DNA of 64,000 nucleotides, taken from the NCBI RefSeq assembly GCF_900100705.1, contig NZ_FNCH01000023.1, forward strand, positions 1 to 64,000, written 5' to 3'. Origin of the DNA: Pedobacter terrae. GTDB taxonomy: Bacteria > Bacteroidota > Bacteroidia > Sphingobacteriales > Sphingobacteriaceae. Below the pieces are notes generated by a model that was not told the origin of the DNA, made no database searches, and worked only from the letters and a program-made list of their open reading frames with translations. Position numbers and translations under genes: made by a program. Positions 35,247 to 44,105 of this stretch are shown here, one piece after another (position 1 is the first letter of the stretch; each line of letters begins with the position of its first letter).

Positions 35247-38200
35247 ATGACATCATTTTTTTTAACCGCAGGTATAAAAAATACCTGTAGGAAATTGCTT
35301 TTGCCTTTAGGCTTACTGGCCATGTGTAATTCAGAAGCAATAGCAATAAACCACGGTATGCTTGCCTCAGGATCATACCGTAAAACATTTGCTACGGTAA
35401 GTGGAACGGTTACCGACCAAAACAACCAACCTTTACCAGGTGTAAGTGTATTTGAAAAAAAGACCAAAAAAACAACCGTTACAGATGCTAATGGTAAATA
35501 TTCTATAACTGTTGAAGAAGGTGCAATCCTTGTATTTTCATATATCGGTTACGATAATCAGGAAGTTGTGGTTAATGGCCGTCAAAATATTAATGTTGTT
35601 TTAAAAGAAAGCAGCAATACTTTAAATGAAGTGGTGGCTATCGGTTACCAGAAAATCAGAAAATCGGATGTAACAGGTGCCATCAGCAGCGTTAAAGCCA
35701 GCGAAATGAATTTAACTTCTCCAACTGTTGGCCAGGCTTTGGTTGGTAAAGTGGCAGGTGTGCAGGTATCGCAAACCAGCGGTGCGCCATATTCCGGTAC
35801 CAAAATAAGGGTAAGGGGCATTGGTTCCATTAATGCCAGTTCAGATCCCTTATATGTAATTGACGGTTATCCGGCAGGAAATAACGTATCGATCAATCCG
35901 GAGGATATCGAAACCATCGACATTTTAAAAGATGCGGCTTCTGCTGCCATTTATGGTTCAAGAGCATCAGGCGGAGTGGTGTTAATTACCACCAAAAGAG
36001 GTACTGATGGAAAAGGAAAGTTTGAATACGATGTTCAGGGTGGTATTTCTCAGTTGGCTAAAAAAGTAAAACTTTTAGATGCCAACCAGTTTATCCAGTT
36101 GTTAATTGATGGTAGGAATAATGCTTATAAAGATTTATGGGTAAATGCAGGAAAAACCTGGAATGATGCCATGTTTAGTGATAACAATGCTACCCGTATT
36201 GCCAATGTAGGTAATGGAAGTAGTGTAAGCATTCCGGCTGATCTTTATAATTTCAGCACACAACAGGCTATACCGGCAACTTATAATACCGATTGGCAGG
36301 ACGAACTGTATCGCAATGCCGCTTTCCAGCGCCATAACCTTTCCTTTTCTGGCGGTACCAAAGATGTAAAATACTTTTTAAGCGGTGGTTACCAGAACAA
36401 CAATGGTATTGTAACCAACACCAACCAAAAAGTAACCAACTTCAGGGCAAATATTGATGGCAAAGTGAGTGAACGTTTACGTGTAGGCGCGAACATTTCG
36501 TATACGCAGAACGATAACCGTGAGGTACAGGAAGGACGTTATAATTTAAGTCCGATGATGTCGGCATTAATTTATTTGCCTTATCTGCCGGCAAGAGATG
36601 CCAATGGAAATCCAATCCAGTTTGGCATGGGTGCTTTATCCTCTCAATATGGGATTCAGAACCCTGAAAATCCTTTAGCTACAGTAGAACAGTTGAAAAT
36701 TACCAGAAAGAGCAATAGGAGTAATTATAATGCTAATGCTACTTACAAAATTTTAGAGGGGCTTAATTTTAAGGCTAACTTAGGGACACAAACATACAAC
36801 GAAAAATACGATTATTATTTGCCTACCAGCCTAAGTAGTGGTAATACCCCACCTTACTCGCCCGAATCGATCAGGGCTGCAAATGCCATCGCACAAACGC
36901 TTAGTCAGGTAGATCAATTGGCAGAGTTTACTTTAAATTACAGTAAAACGTTCGGTAAACATAGTATAGATATTTTAGGCGGTTATTCTGCTCAGAAAAC
37001 ATCAAGCGATCAGATCAGGGTAGCGGCAAGCGGATTCCAGAACGATTATATTGGGGAAATTACGGATAAAGGGGCGGATGCAGGTTTTTTTACACTAGAC
37101 CGTAACAGAACTGGTAAAACAGTAACGACTTTACTTTCTTACTTTGGCCGTTTCAGTTATAATTATGCCGGAAAATACTTTCTAACCGGTTCGTTTCGTC
37201 GCGATGGTTCATCAAGGTTTGGTCCGTTAAACAAGTATGGTAACTTCCCTTCAATAGCTGCGGGCTGGAATTTATCTGACGAAAGCTTTTACAATAACTT
37301 TTTGGGCGAACAATCGAGAGTTAAACTAAGGGCCAGCTGGGGCTTAAGCGGGAACAACAATATACCAGATTACCGCACGCAGCAAGAGCTAAACGCACCA
37401 GGTGGCGCGGTTTTCGGTAGTGCTATTTCTACCGCCATTTGGCCAAGTAGTATTCAGGATAGAAGTTTAGGATGGGAGTCCACTTCACAGTTTAACTTCG
37501 GTACGGATATCAGCCTGTTCAAAAATCGTGTATCGATTATGGCGAATTACTACTTAAGTTACTCTTTCAACTTATTGTTTAACAAACCGCTTTCGGCAAT
37601 TGCTGGCAGTTCAACAATTTTAACTAATCTTACTGATAGTAAGGTGCGTAATAAGGGTTTCGATTTGCAGGTTGATGGCAAAATTATCCAAAATGGAGAC
37701 TTTACTTTGGGCTTAAGCGGAAACATCGCGGCAAATCGAAATAAGGTTTTAAACCTTGGCGGTAACAGTACCATATTTACGGCTGGTGCAGAGCGTTCGT
37801 ACATTACACATGTTACACAAGAGGGCCAGCCAATTGGTATGTTTTATGGATTTAAGGTTTTGGGCCGGATTACGGCCGATAATTTAGGTAAGGTTGCACC
37901 GTCTGCTTCTTCTACCAACCCGGCAAAAATTGGAGATTTGTATTTCCAGGATACTAATGGAGATGGTATTGTTAACGATGCAGATAAAACCGTAATCGGT
38001 ACCCCATACGCGAAATTCACCTATGGTTTTGCCTTAAATACTTCTTACAAAACGTTTGATTTAAGGGCATCTTTTAACGGATCGTATGGTAACCAGGTTT
38101 TAGATGGACAGGATTATTACCTGTATAACTTTGAAGGTTCCGGTAACCAATATGCGGAGGTGGCCAACCGTTACAGAAACGAAGCCAATCCTGGCAGTGG

Positions 38201-38519
38201 TTTAAACTACCGAGCGTCTCGTGCAGGTACACAAAGTAACAGTACCCGTTTATCGTCATTTTATATTCAGGATGGCTCTTACTTCAGGTGTACCAACATT
38301 ACTTTAGGTTATAGTTTTCCAAAGCAACTGGCCAATACGCTTAAAGTAAGTAATATCCGTGTTTATGCGAGTGTAGATAATGCCTTTACCATTACCGATT
38401 ATAAAGGTTATAACCCTGAGGTAGATTACAGCGCAGGTAATAACCTTGCTCCTGGTGTTGATTATGGTAACTACCCATTGGCAAGAACCTATAACCTTGG
38501 TATCAAATTGACTTTTTAG
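35247..38519 (+). CDS. SusC/RagA-family TonB-linked outer-membrane transporter
   Basis: A 1090-residue outer-membrane transporter with a signal (about 1-32), a carboxypeptidase-like regulatory domain (GTVTDQNNQPLPGVSVFEKK, about 53-140), the SusC plug (RGIGSINASSDPLYVIDGYP, EDIETIDILKDAASAAIYGS, RASGGVVLITTKRG) and a large barrel ending YNLGIKLTF. SusC proteins move oligomers captured by their SusD lid into the periplasm with TonB energy. There is no N-terminal extension for an anti-sigma factor and no regulator or hydrolase is adjacent. The substrate is therefore open: glycan, peptide or another oligomer. Its susD partner follows after ten bases. Confidence 0.95.
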   Translation: MTSFFLTAGIKNTCRKLLLPLGLLAMCNSEAIAINHGMLASGSYRKTFATVSGTVTDQNNQPLPGVSVFEKKTKKTTVTDANGKYSITVEEGAILVFSYIGYDNQEVVVNGRQNINVVLKESSNTLNEVVAIGYQKIRKSDVTGAISSVKASEMNLTSPTVGQALVGKVAGVQVSQTSGAPYSGTKIRVRGIGSINASSDPLYVIDGYPAGNNVSINPEDIETIDILKDAASAAIYGSRASGGVVLITTKRGTDGKGKFEYDVQGGISQLAKKVKLLDANQFIQLLIDGRNNAYKDLWVNAGKTWNDAMFSDNNATRIANVGNGSSVSIPADLYNFSTQQAIPATYNTDWQDELYRNAAFQRHNLSFSGGTKDVKYFLSGGYQNNNGIVTNTNQKVTNFRANIDGKVSERLRVGANISYTQNDNREVQEGRYNLSPMMSALIYLPYLPARDANGNPIQFGMGALSSQYGIQNPENPLATVEQLKITRKSNRSNYNANATYKILEGLNFKANLGTQTYNEKYDYYLPTSLSSGNTPPYSPESIRAANAIAQTLSQVDQLAEFTLNYSKTFGKHSIDILGGYSAQKTSSDQIRVAASGFQNDYIGEITDKGADAGFFTLDRNRTGKTVTTLLSYFGRFSYNYAGKYFLTGSFRRDGSSRFGPLNKYGNFPSIAAGWNLSDESFYNNFLGEQSRVKLRASWGLSGNNNIPDYRTQQELNAPGGAVFGSAISTAIWPSSIQDRSLGWESTSQFNFGTDISLFKNRVSIMANYYLSYSFNLLFNKPLSAIAGSSTILTNLTDSKVRNKGFDLQVDGKIIQNGDFTLGLSGNIAANRNKVLNLGGNSTIFTAGAERSYITHVTQEGQPIGMFYGFKVLGRITADNLGKVAPSASSTNPAKIGDLYFQDTNGDGIVNDADKTVIGTPYAKFTYGFALNTSYKTFDLRASFNGSYGNQVLDGQDYYLYNFEGSGNQYAEVANRYRNEANPGSGLNYRASRAGTQSNSTRLSSFYIQDGSYFRCTNITLGYSFPKQLANTLKVSNIRVYASVDNAFTITDYKGYNPEVDYSAGNNLAPGVDYGNYPLARTYNLGIKLTF

Positions 38520-38529
38520 AACTAAAAAA

Positions 38530-40059
38530 ATGAAAAAACATATTTATAAACTATTGGCCCTAAGCACCATTTTAAGTTTGGGTGCCTGTAAAAAAGATTT
38601 TCTAAATCAAAGTAACCCCAATGCCATTGCGGTAGAGAATTATTTCAAAACAGAAAATGATGTATTACTGGCGGTTAATGGTGTTTACCAATCGCTTAGA
38701 AGTAGCAATACCCTGGGCGAAAACAGCGGGTTGTTTACCGATGAACGTTCGGACGATGCGGGAAGAAATGATAACCAGAGTAATGCGGGTGAGCCTTTCC
38801 AGTTTAATGATTTTTCGCTCCTGCCGAGCAACTCTTACTTAAAGAGTCATTGGTTAGGACTTTATGAGTCCATTGGTAGAACTAATATTTTATTAACAAA
38901 CATTGAGAAAGTTTCTTTTGCTAATACGGCTACCAAAGAAAATTATAAAGCAGAGGCTAAATTTATCAGGGCGATAATGTACTTCGAACTGGTTCGGAAA
39001 TGGGGGCCGGTACCAGTGGTAACCAAACAGCTTAGCACGCCCGAAGAGGTTAGGGAGAATACTTTTCGCGTACCAGAAGCCGATGTATACAACCAGATTG
39101 TAACCGATTTAAAAGATGCTCTTAACAGCACGTTACCGAATTTCCAAACAGGAGCGAATGTAGGAAGAACTTCGAAAGCGGCAATAAATGCGTATCTGGG
39201 TAAAGTTTATTTAACCATGGCTACAACACTTTCAGCAAATAAAGCCGAAAACCTAAGTAATGCGAATACCTACCTAATGGCGGCTTATAACATGAAAGCT
39301 TTCGGAAATCTTTCTGAAATTCCATATACAGATGTTTTTGACGTGGCGAAAAAAACAACCTGTAAAGAACTGATTTTCCAGATTTCAAATAAGCAGGGCG
39401 ATATCAGTTTTAGCTCGAGCATTGCAGCAAACAACCAGGCCAAAGGCGAAACCATCAATTCGCTTAAACCTTCTACGGGGATTGGTGGTAATGTAAAGCT
39501 TGATTTGATCAATGAGTATGAAGCAAGCGATTTGAGAAAGGATTTTTCGGTTAAATTTGCCAATGATCAGACCGTAAAAGATTGGTTTATTACTAAATTT
39601 CGCGATGCGAGCCAATTGGCAACCAATGCAGGCTATGGTGGCAACGACTGGATTTTAATGCGCTATGCCGATGTAATTTTAATGCTTGCTGAAGTTAATA
39701 TGTTGCAGGGCAATGATGCCGTAGCTATTCAATATCTGGATATGGTAAGAACAAGAGCAGGTATGCCTGTTTATGCGGTTGCCAAAACCGACGCTACTTA
39801 CGCGGCTAAATTCCCGACTTTAAAACTGGCTATTTTGCATGAGCGCAGAGTAGAGTTTGCTTTCGAGCACCAAAGATGGTTCGATCTGATCAGGAATTTT
39901 ACTGCTGCAGAGTTGGTTACTTACTTAAAAGCTAAACCGCAATCTGCCTTCGGTATTGCAAAACTGGCCAATGTAACCACAAAAGACAGGTATTATCCTA
40001 TTCCTTTTGATGAGGTGAAATTAGATCCGGTTAAAATGTATCAGAATCCGGGTTACTAA
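38530..40059 (+). CDS. RagB/SusD-family nutrient-binding outer-membrane lipoprotein
   Basis: A 509-residue lipoprotein: the signal ends LSLGAC with Cys20, followed by KKDFLNQSNPNAI, typical of SusD. The helical TPR-like body (AKFIRAIMYFELVRKWGPVP, RTSKAAINAYLGKVYLTMA) and the C-terminal WFDLIRNFT, KDRYYPIPFDE and QNPGY motifs identify the family. SusD caps the SusC barrel and binds the substrate at the cell surface. It forms a two-gene operon with the transporter at 35247, closed by a strong terminator. The binding residues are not conserved between substrates, so the ligand cannot be read out. Confidence 0.95.
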   Translation: MKKHIYKLLALSTILSLGACKKDFLNQSNPNAIAVENYFKTENDVLLAVNGVYQSLRSSNTLGENSGLFTDERSDDAGRNDNQSNAGEPFQFNDFSLLPSNSYLKSHWLGLYESIGRTNILLTNIEKVSFANTATKENYKAEAKFIRAIMYFELVRKWGPVPVVTKQLSTPEEVRENTFRVPEADVYNQIVTDLKDALNSTLPNFQTGANVGRTSKAAINAYLGKVYLTMATTLSANKAENLSNANTYLMAAYNMKAFGNLSEIPYTDVFDVAKKTTCKELIFQISNKQGDISFSSSIAANNQAKGETINSLKPSTGIGGNVKLDLINEYEASDLRKDFSVKFANDQTVKDWFITKFRDASQLATNAGYGGNDWILMRYADVILMLAEVNMLQGNDAVAIQYLDMVRTRAGMPVYAVAKTDATYAAKFPTLKLAILHERRVEFAFEHQRWFDLIRNFTAAELVTYLKAKPQSAFGIAKLANVTTKDRYYPIPFDEVKLDPVKMYQNPGY

Positions 40060-40078
40060 ACGAACTGTAATATATTAA

Positions 40079-40116
40079 GAAAAGCGGCCTGATCATTGAT
40101 CGGACCGCTTTTTTGT
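40079..40116 (+). terminator. Terminator of the susCD operon
   Basis: AAAGCGGCCTGATCA pairs with TGATCGGACCGCTT (one mismatch and one wobble), followed by a T run. Confidence 0.85.
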
Positions 40117-40183
40117 TATGATTTTAGTTGTGGATAAACTCACAGTACAATGGCTCGGATTAGAAATCTAGACAAAATATATT

Positions 40184-40280
40184 CGTCTTTGCGAGAAGGC
40201 TTTTTCAGCCGACGAAGCAATCTTTACAGAAAGGATCATTAGCGTGAAAGATTGCTTCGTCGTTCCTCCTCGCAATGACG
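40184..40280. repeat. Palindromic intergenic element, family B, copy 2
   Basis: It starts CGTCTTTGCGAGAAGGC and ends CTCGCAATGACG, with inner arms CGAAGCAATCTT and AAGATTGCTTCG. It is homologous to 32231-32344 (both begin with GCGAGAAGGCTTTTTCAGCC). It lies in the 372-bp gap 40060-40431. Confidence 0.8.
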
Positions 40281-40399
40281 ACTTTTTTAGGGATGGATTC
40301 TGTCAATTTATAAACAGACTCCAATACAGCATTTTTAAATCTGCGGATCAGCGGAACCTTTTATATTATTTCAGTAAATTATATGGCATTTTGCTGATA

Positions 40400-40424
40400 C
40401 AATTAACCAATTAACCAGTTAACC
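40400..40424 (-). repeat. Short CCAATTAA heptad/octad array
   Basis: CAATTAA, CCAATTAA, CCAGTTAA and CCC form a three-unit array that ends seven bases from the stop codon of the S24 repressor gene. Confidence 0.6.
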
Positions 40425-40431
40425 CACACCA

Positions 40432-41079
40432 TTATATAACATTCCTCGTAATTTTTCCTTTAATGATGTAAAGGGCCTGGATATTCTTTTTACTGATTAC
40501 GGTATCGCCTTTAAAATTTGGATTTGAAGAGCGGAGGATGAGTTTGGTATCATCATTATGCTGAAAGATGAGTTTTATGGTACGCAGGCTGTTACTATCT
40601 TCATCGGTCATCACCACATAAGCTTCTCCCCATTGCAGGATTTCGTAATTGGTAATTTCTTTTATCGCTATAATTTCGCCTGCGGCATATTGAGGGTGCA
40701 TGCTATCGCCATAAACCGGTAAATAGGCTGTGCAATCGTTAAAGGGTAGATAATTTACCAGGTATTCTGCCCGTTGTTCTTCTACCATGTGCTCTTTCGC
40801 ATCCGATAGGCTCATGTCGAAATAAGGTACGCCTTCCCTGCTTTCGCCAACGGCTGGCTTTTTTTTGAAAAAAGGTTCGCCAATTCCATCCTCCAGCCAG
40901 GTTAAATTAACGTCGAATTTCATTTCTAGCCGATCTTTGATCGCATTAGATACATTGACCCTTTCTCTTAAAATATCTGATAAAGAGCCCTGTTGAATAT
41001 TCAATGCAATAGCAAAATCCTTTTGAGTCTTAAAATGCAGTAACTCCATTAACTTTTTTAAGCGATGATTCTCATTCAT
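40432..41079 (-). CDS. XRE-HTH / S24 (LexA-like) transcriptional repressor
   Basis: A 215-residue CI/LexA-type regulator. Residues about 7-60 form an HTH (KTQKDFAIALNIQQGSLSDI). Residues about 115-212 form an S24 fold with the serine in GDSMHP (Ser126) and a candidate lysine in LRTIKL (Lys169). No clear Ala-Gly or Cys-Gly cleavage site is present before the fold, only REGVPYFD, so self-cleavage is uncertain. It is divergent from a two-gene unit (four-repeat protein and HEPN-like protein). The 95-bp gap holds a perfect 15-bp palindrome, a probable operator. RecA, which stimulates such repressors, is encoded elsewhere in the window. Confidence 0.88.
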   Translation of the reverse strand: MNENHRLKKLMELLHFKTQKDFAIALNIQQGSLSDILRERVNVSNAIKDRLEMKFDVNLTWLEDGIGEPFFKKKPAVGESREGVPYFDMSLSDAKEHMVEEQRAEYLVNYLPFNDCTAYLPVYGDSMHPQYAAGEIIAIKEITNYEILQWGEAYVVMTDEDSNSLRTIKLIFQHNDDTKLILRSSNPNFKGDTVISKKNIQALYIIKGKITRNVI

Positions 41080-41109
41080 AAGATATGTTAATAAGTTTTA
41101 TGAATTAAT

Positions 41110-41124
41110 TATAGTTTAACTATA
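41110..41124. promoter_or_regulatory. Perfect 15-bp palindrome, probable S24-repressor operator
   Basis: TATAGTT-T-AACTATA is a perfect 7+1+7 palindrome, 31 bp from the repressor ATG and 51 bp from the divergent gene. Confidence 0.6.
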
Positions 41125-41130
41125 TTTTTT

Positions 41131-41145
41131 GCTAAATTCGTTAGC
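41131..41145. promoter_or_regulatory. Second inverted repeat in the same control region
   Basis: GCTAA-ATTCG-TTAGC has 5-bp arms and lies seven bases from the 15-bp palindrome, 30 bp before the four-repeat gene. It could be a second operator or a small hairpin. Confidence 0.4.
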
Positions 41146-41174
41146 TAATATAATCATTTAAAAAAATATACGCT

Positions 41175-42347
41175 ATGAAAGAAAACCTGAATTTTAAAAA
41201 AGAAACGATGGCATTAATAGATGCGATCGAAAGTTTTTTTTCTACAAATGGTGTAAATTACCATTTGAACTTTCTAAAAAACTGGTTAAATCCGCCCCAT
41301 AACGAATTCGATTTTTCACCTCAAAAGCACCCCGCGCAGCTGTTGGTGTTTTACGAAAAACTGGTTCCGCTTTTCGATTATTCGGATTTAGTTTTTAACC
41401 ATATTGAAGCTGATACTGCATTTATAGAGGCGATTTCGGCTGATGAATGTGGTGTAGAACGCGAGATGGTACTGCTTGATTATTGTCCGAAACTGTTAAG
41501 CAGCGGAGAAGTGAAAAATCCAAAACTTACCTTTCTTGATATTTTCTTGTTCTTCCAATCAGATACCTATAAGGTGATGTATAAAGAATGGTTGTTGGCC
41601 GCATTAGAAAACAACCTCGATCTGGATTGGGACCAGTATATTTTTCCGTTTTATGAGAACACCAAAAAAATGCTGGAAGCTTGTTGGCTCATACACGAAA
41701 GGATCATTACCAGAAATAGTTTTAAGAGTATAGATCGCTATTACCATATGGCCATATTCGAAAGTACATCGCCTTTGGCTTTCGAACAGGAATTATTTGA
41801 TGATCCATTTAAGGCAATAGAATTTTTCTTTAGCCTCGATAACCTTAGCGGGCACAAAGCCTATTTAAAAAATTGGTATCGGGCTGCCTTGGCTGAAGAA
41901 AAGTGTTTGAGCGACGTAGCTGATTATTTTTTCCTCTATAATCAGTTTATCAAACTGCTTAATGCCGGTTTTTTGATTACGGCTAAAAATTTAACTTATC
42001 AGGGTACACCGCCCAAAAACTTACTTGCTGCTACAGACCAATCAAAAAACAGCGATACCTATCAAAAAAACATGTGCGAGGTAAATACGCTTAGTGCAGT
42101 GCATATCGAAAATCCTTATCTGTTTATAACGTCGTTCTTTATTCCCGAAAAAATTAAGCGGCTGCGTTTAGGGCTTTTAGAGTGGTTTTATGCAGCCTTC
42201 AGCACCAAAAGCAGCATTAAACTACTGGATAAGGAATTTTTGTTTGAACAGTATGAGGCCATGCTCATGATTATGGAAGCTTTTTTTGTGATAATTACCA
42301 ATCCTCCATTGGATGAAATTGAAGAAAGGTACTATTATGCGGAATAA
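41175..42347 (+). CDS. Unrecognised protein with four internal repeats of about 100 residues
   Basis: A 390-residue soluble protein that I cannot assign to a family. It contains four alignable segments (about 13-74, 117-174, 211-270, 313-374). Each opens with paired phenylalanines, followed by a [KL][NE]W core with tryptophans at 37, 139, 234 and 337, then an Ala-rich or polar helix and an F/Y-rich amphipathic helix ending in a hydrophobic run (KLLNAGFLI, LMIMEAFFVI). There is no signal peptide and no catalytic motif, which suggests an all-helical scaffold. It is divergent from an S24 repressor and overlaps a HEPN-like gene by 11 bases, so the pair is translationally coupled. Confidence 0.8.
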   Translation: MKENLNFKKETMALIDAIESFFSTNGVNYHLNFLKNWLNPPHNEFDFSPQKHPAQLLVFYEKLVPLFDYSDLVFNHIEADTAFIEAISADECGVEREMVLLDYCPKLLSSGEVKNPKLTFLDIFLFFQSDTYKVMYKEWLLAALENNLDLDWDQYIFPFYENTKKMLEACWLIHERIITRNSFKSIDRYYHMAIFESTSPLAFEQELFDDPFKAIEFFFSLDNLSGHKAYLKNWYRAALAEEKCLSDVADYFFLYNQFIKLLNAGFLITAKNLTYQGTPPKNLLAATDQSKNSDTYQKNMCEVNTLSAVHIENPYLFITSFFIPEKIKRLRLGLLEWFYAAFSTKSSIKLLDKEFLFEQYEAMLMIMEAFFVIITNPPLDEIEERYYYAE

Positions 42348-43164
42348 ATTTTTTAATCCAGAACATGCTGCGTTAAAGGATGAAAGAACCTTGCGTTTGT
42401 TAAAAGACATTATGGCTGCGGTACCTGTTCAGTATATTTATCTCCATCACAACTTTTTGGCAGGTAAGGCAGCACCAGAAATGCTGATTATGGTTTCTTT
42501 TAAACATGTACGTATTTTAAACGAATTAACGCCGGTATTAAATATTGTATTTAACGGGCAGATGGAATTTAGTTACCGGGTTTTCCATGTACACGAAGTG
42601 GAGCAGGCATTACTGCAGGGAAGTTTGTTTTTTTACTATGCCACCACCGCTCAAAATTGTTTATTCAGTATCTCCGGAAATTTTCTAAACGGGGGCGAAA
42701 CTCATCTTATTGCAGATCAGGTTAGCACCACTTACCAGCATGGGATTGATAAGGCCAATAAATTTTTATCGGGTGCAACATTCTATTTTAAACAGCAAAA
42801 TTTAGCATACTGCACTTTTATGTTGCATCAGGTTTTCGATCTGATGTACGGGGCCATCGAAACTCTGGTAATGGGAAAAGGTAAAAAAACACACCGCATT
42901 AAAGTTCATCAATTGTATATTAAACCTTATGTAAAACCGCTTTCCGAGCTGTTTAATGATAACGAGGAAGAAGTGGGGTTGTTGCATTTGCTTGATGAAG
43001 CTTACCTGGCCGTTCGTTACGAAAACAATTACACGATCAGTGAGCCGGATGTAGTACACCTGTTTGAGAAGGCTGATTTATTGTATGTGCTTGCGGAACA
43101 GGTTTATCAGCGCATGATGAATAATCATTTCGATCAACAGCGGAGCACGATAGATGCGGGTTAA
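42337..43164 (+). CDS. HEPN-domain protein with degenerate nucleotidyltransferase-like N-terminus
   Basis: A 275-residue protein from ATG 42337 (MRNKFFNPEHAALKDERTLR). The frame also has an ATG at 42313. Residues about 15-105 (VPVQYIYLHHNFLAGKAAPE and onward) follow the strand order of a minimal nucleotidyltransferase but lack the GSRARG and DxD residues. Residues about 125-265 are HEPN-like: YQHGIDKANKFLSGATFYFK, FMLHQVFDLMYGAIETLVMG, then KKTHRIKVHQL and AYLAVRYENNY. The canonical Rx4-6H RNase motif is not obvious, only R-x3-H. HEPN proteins often act in RNA-targeting toxin or defence systems. Here the 11-base overlap with the four-repeat gene and the S24 repressor suggest one regulated module. 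Confidence 0.75.
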   Translation: MRNKFFNPEHAALKDERTLRLLKDIMAAVPVQYIYLHHNFLAGKAAPEMLIMVSFKHVRILNELTPVLNIVFNGQMEFSYRVFHVHEVEQALLQGSLFFYYATTAQNCLFSISGNFLNGGETHLIADQVSTTYQHGIDKANKFLSGATFYFKQQNLAYCTFMLHQVFDLMYGAIETLVMGKGKKTHRIKVHQLYIKPYVKPLSELFNDNEEEVGLLHLLDEAYLAVRYENNYTISEPDVVHLFEKADLLYVLAEQVYQRMMNNHFDQQRSTIDAG

Positions 43165-44105
43165 GTGTTAAAACCGCATATTAAAAGCATTCATCTATAT
43201 TATTGGAAATTTAGGGTTCGGTATTTCTTCGGCAAGAGCAGTCCCGTTATTCGCGTTATCCCGATATTTTATACTACCGTGTGGACACAATTAATCATAA
43301 TATTTTTCTTCCGCTCTATGCCGCGGAGGCATGGTACTTTGGAGCGCCAAAGTACCCAAAGCGCTTCGTCAATCCAGCAATGAGCCTTTTGCACAATCCT
43401 TTGCGCATCAAAAAAACAGCGTCACTTTGTTTTGTGTTCAATATTCTTTTAAAATTCAGATTATCGTTAATGAACACAAAACCACTGCGTTTCAGGTTTG
43501 TTAGTGCTAATTTACCTGAACTGCAACTGTTTTTTTGATTTCCCTGGCTCTTGGGATTGACAGCGTCCTTAGTTAAAATCCGTGCTTTATTAAAGTCAGT
43601 TAGCAAAATCCCAAAACTATTCCCAAATGATAAACGCCGGTACCGGTTCTTATTAAACCTGTATAGGCGGCGAGGCCTTGATAGTTGTACCCTCCTTGCC
43701 ACCCAGACCCGATAGTAGCGGACACGAACCCGATATTTCATCGGGTGAAGTAAAACGGAAAGCGGAACGAAACCTGAATAATTGTACTGAATTTGCGCTC
43801 CAAATAAATTTAAAAAACTTGCTTTAGTTATTGAACGTGCATATTAAAGAAGGTAAAATATAAACTTTTTTCTGCCTTCTCAATCTGTTAGTAGTTCGTT
43901 TCGCCTTTTAAACTTAGGACTGCCCATCGATAATAAATTCTGAATAGATGCACCCACACCATTGACCGGTTTAAAAGCCTGGAGCGAACAAACCACAAAA
44001 AAGGATTATAAAGTTGAGTATTCATACCAATAATAAATATCGTATAAATATATTTGCCATAGGATCTGATCTCAGTTCCTGATCTCAAAACTCAATTTTT
44101 AACCA
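43165..44105. repeat. 940-bp intergenic region with decayed repeat material
   Basis: No credible gene is present; the open frames are short and overlap on both strands. At 43333-43356, GGTACTTTGG-AGCG-CCAAAGTACC is a perfect 10-bp hairpin followed by CAAAGCGCTTCGTC. A CCGATA-type palindrome remnant (ACCCGATATTTCATCGGGT) lies at about 43728-43746, and AAAACGGAAAGCGGAACGAA follows. The composition is more GC-rich than nearby gaps. It looks like remains of dispersed elements. Confidence 0.5.

Noticed and set aside
43316..43741. Open frame of 141 aa on the minus strand in the repeat region
   Set aside because: It is rich in Arg/Tyr, overlaps other frames, and lies in dispersed repeat DNA with hairpins; such frames recur with the repeat and are not genes.
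43888..44088. Open frame of 66 aa upstream of kduI
   Set aside because: Low-complexity composition, no start context, not similar to any recognisable protein.
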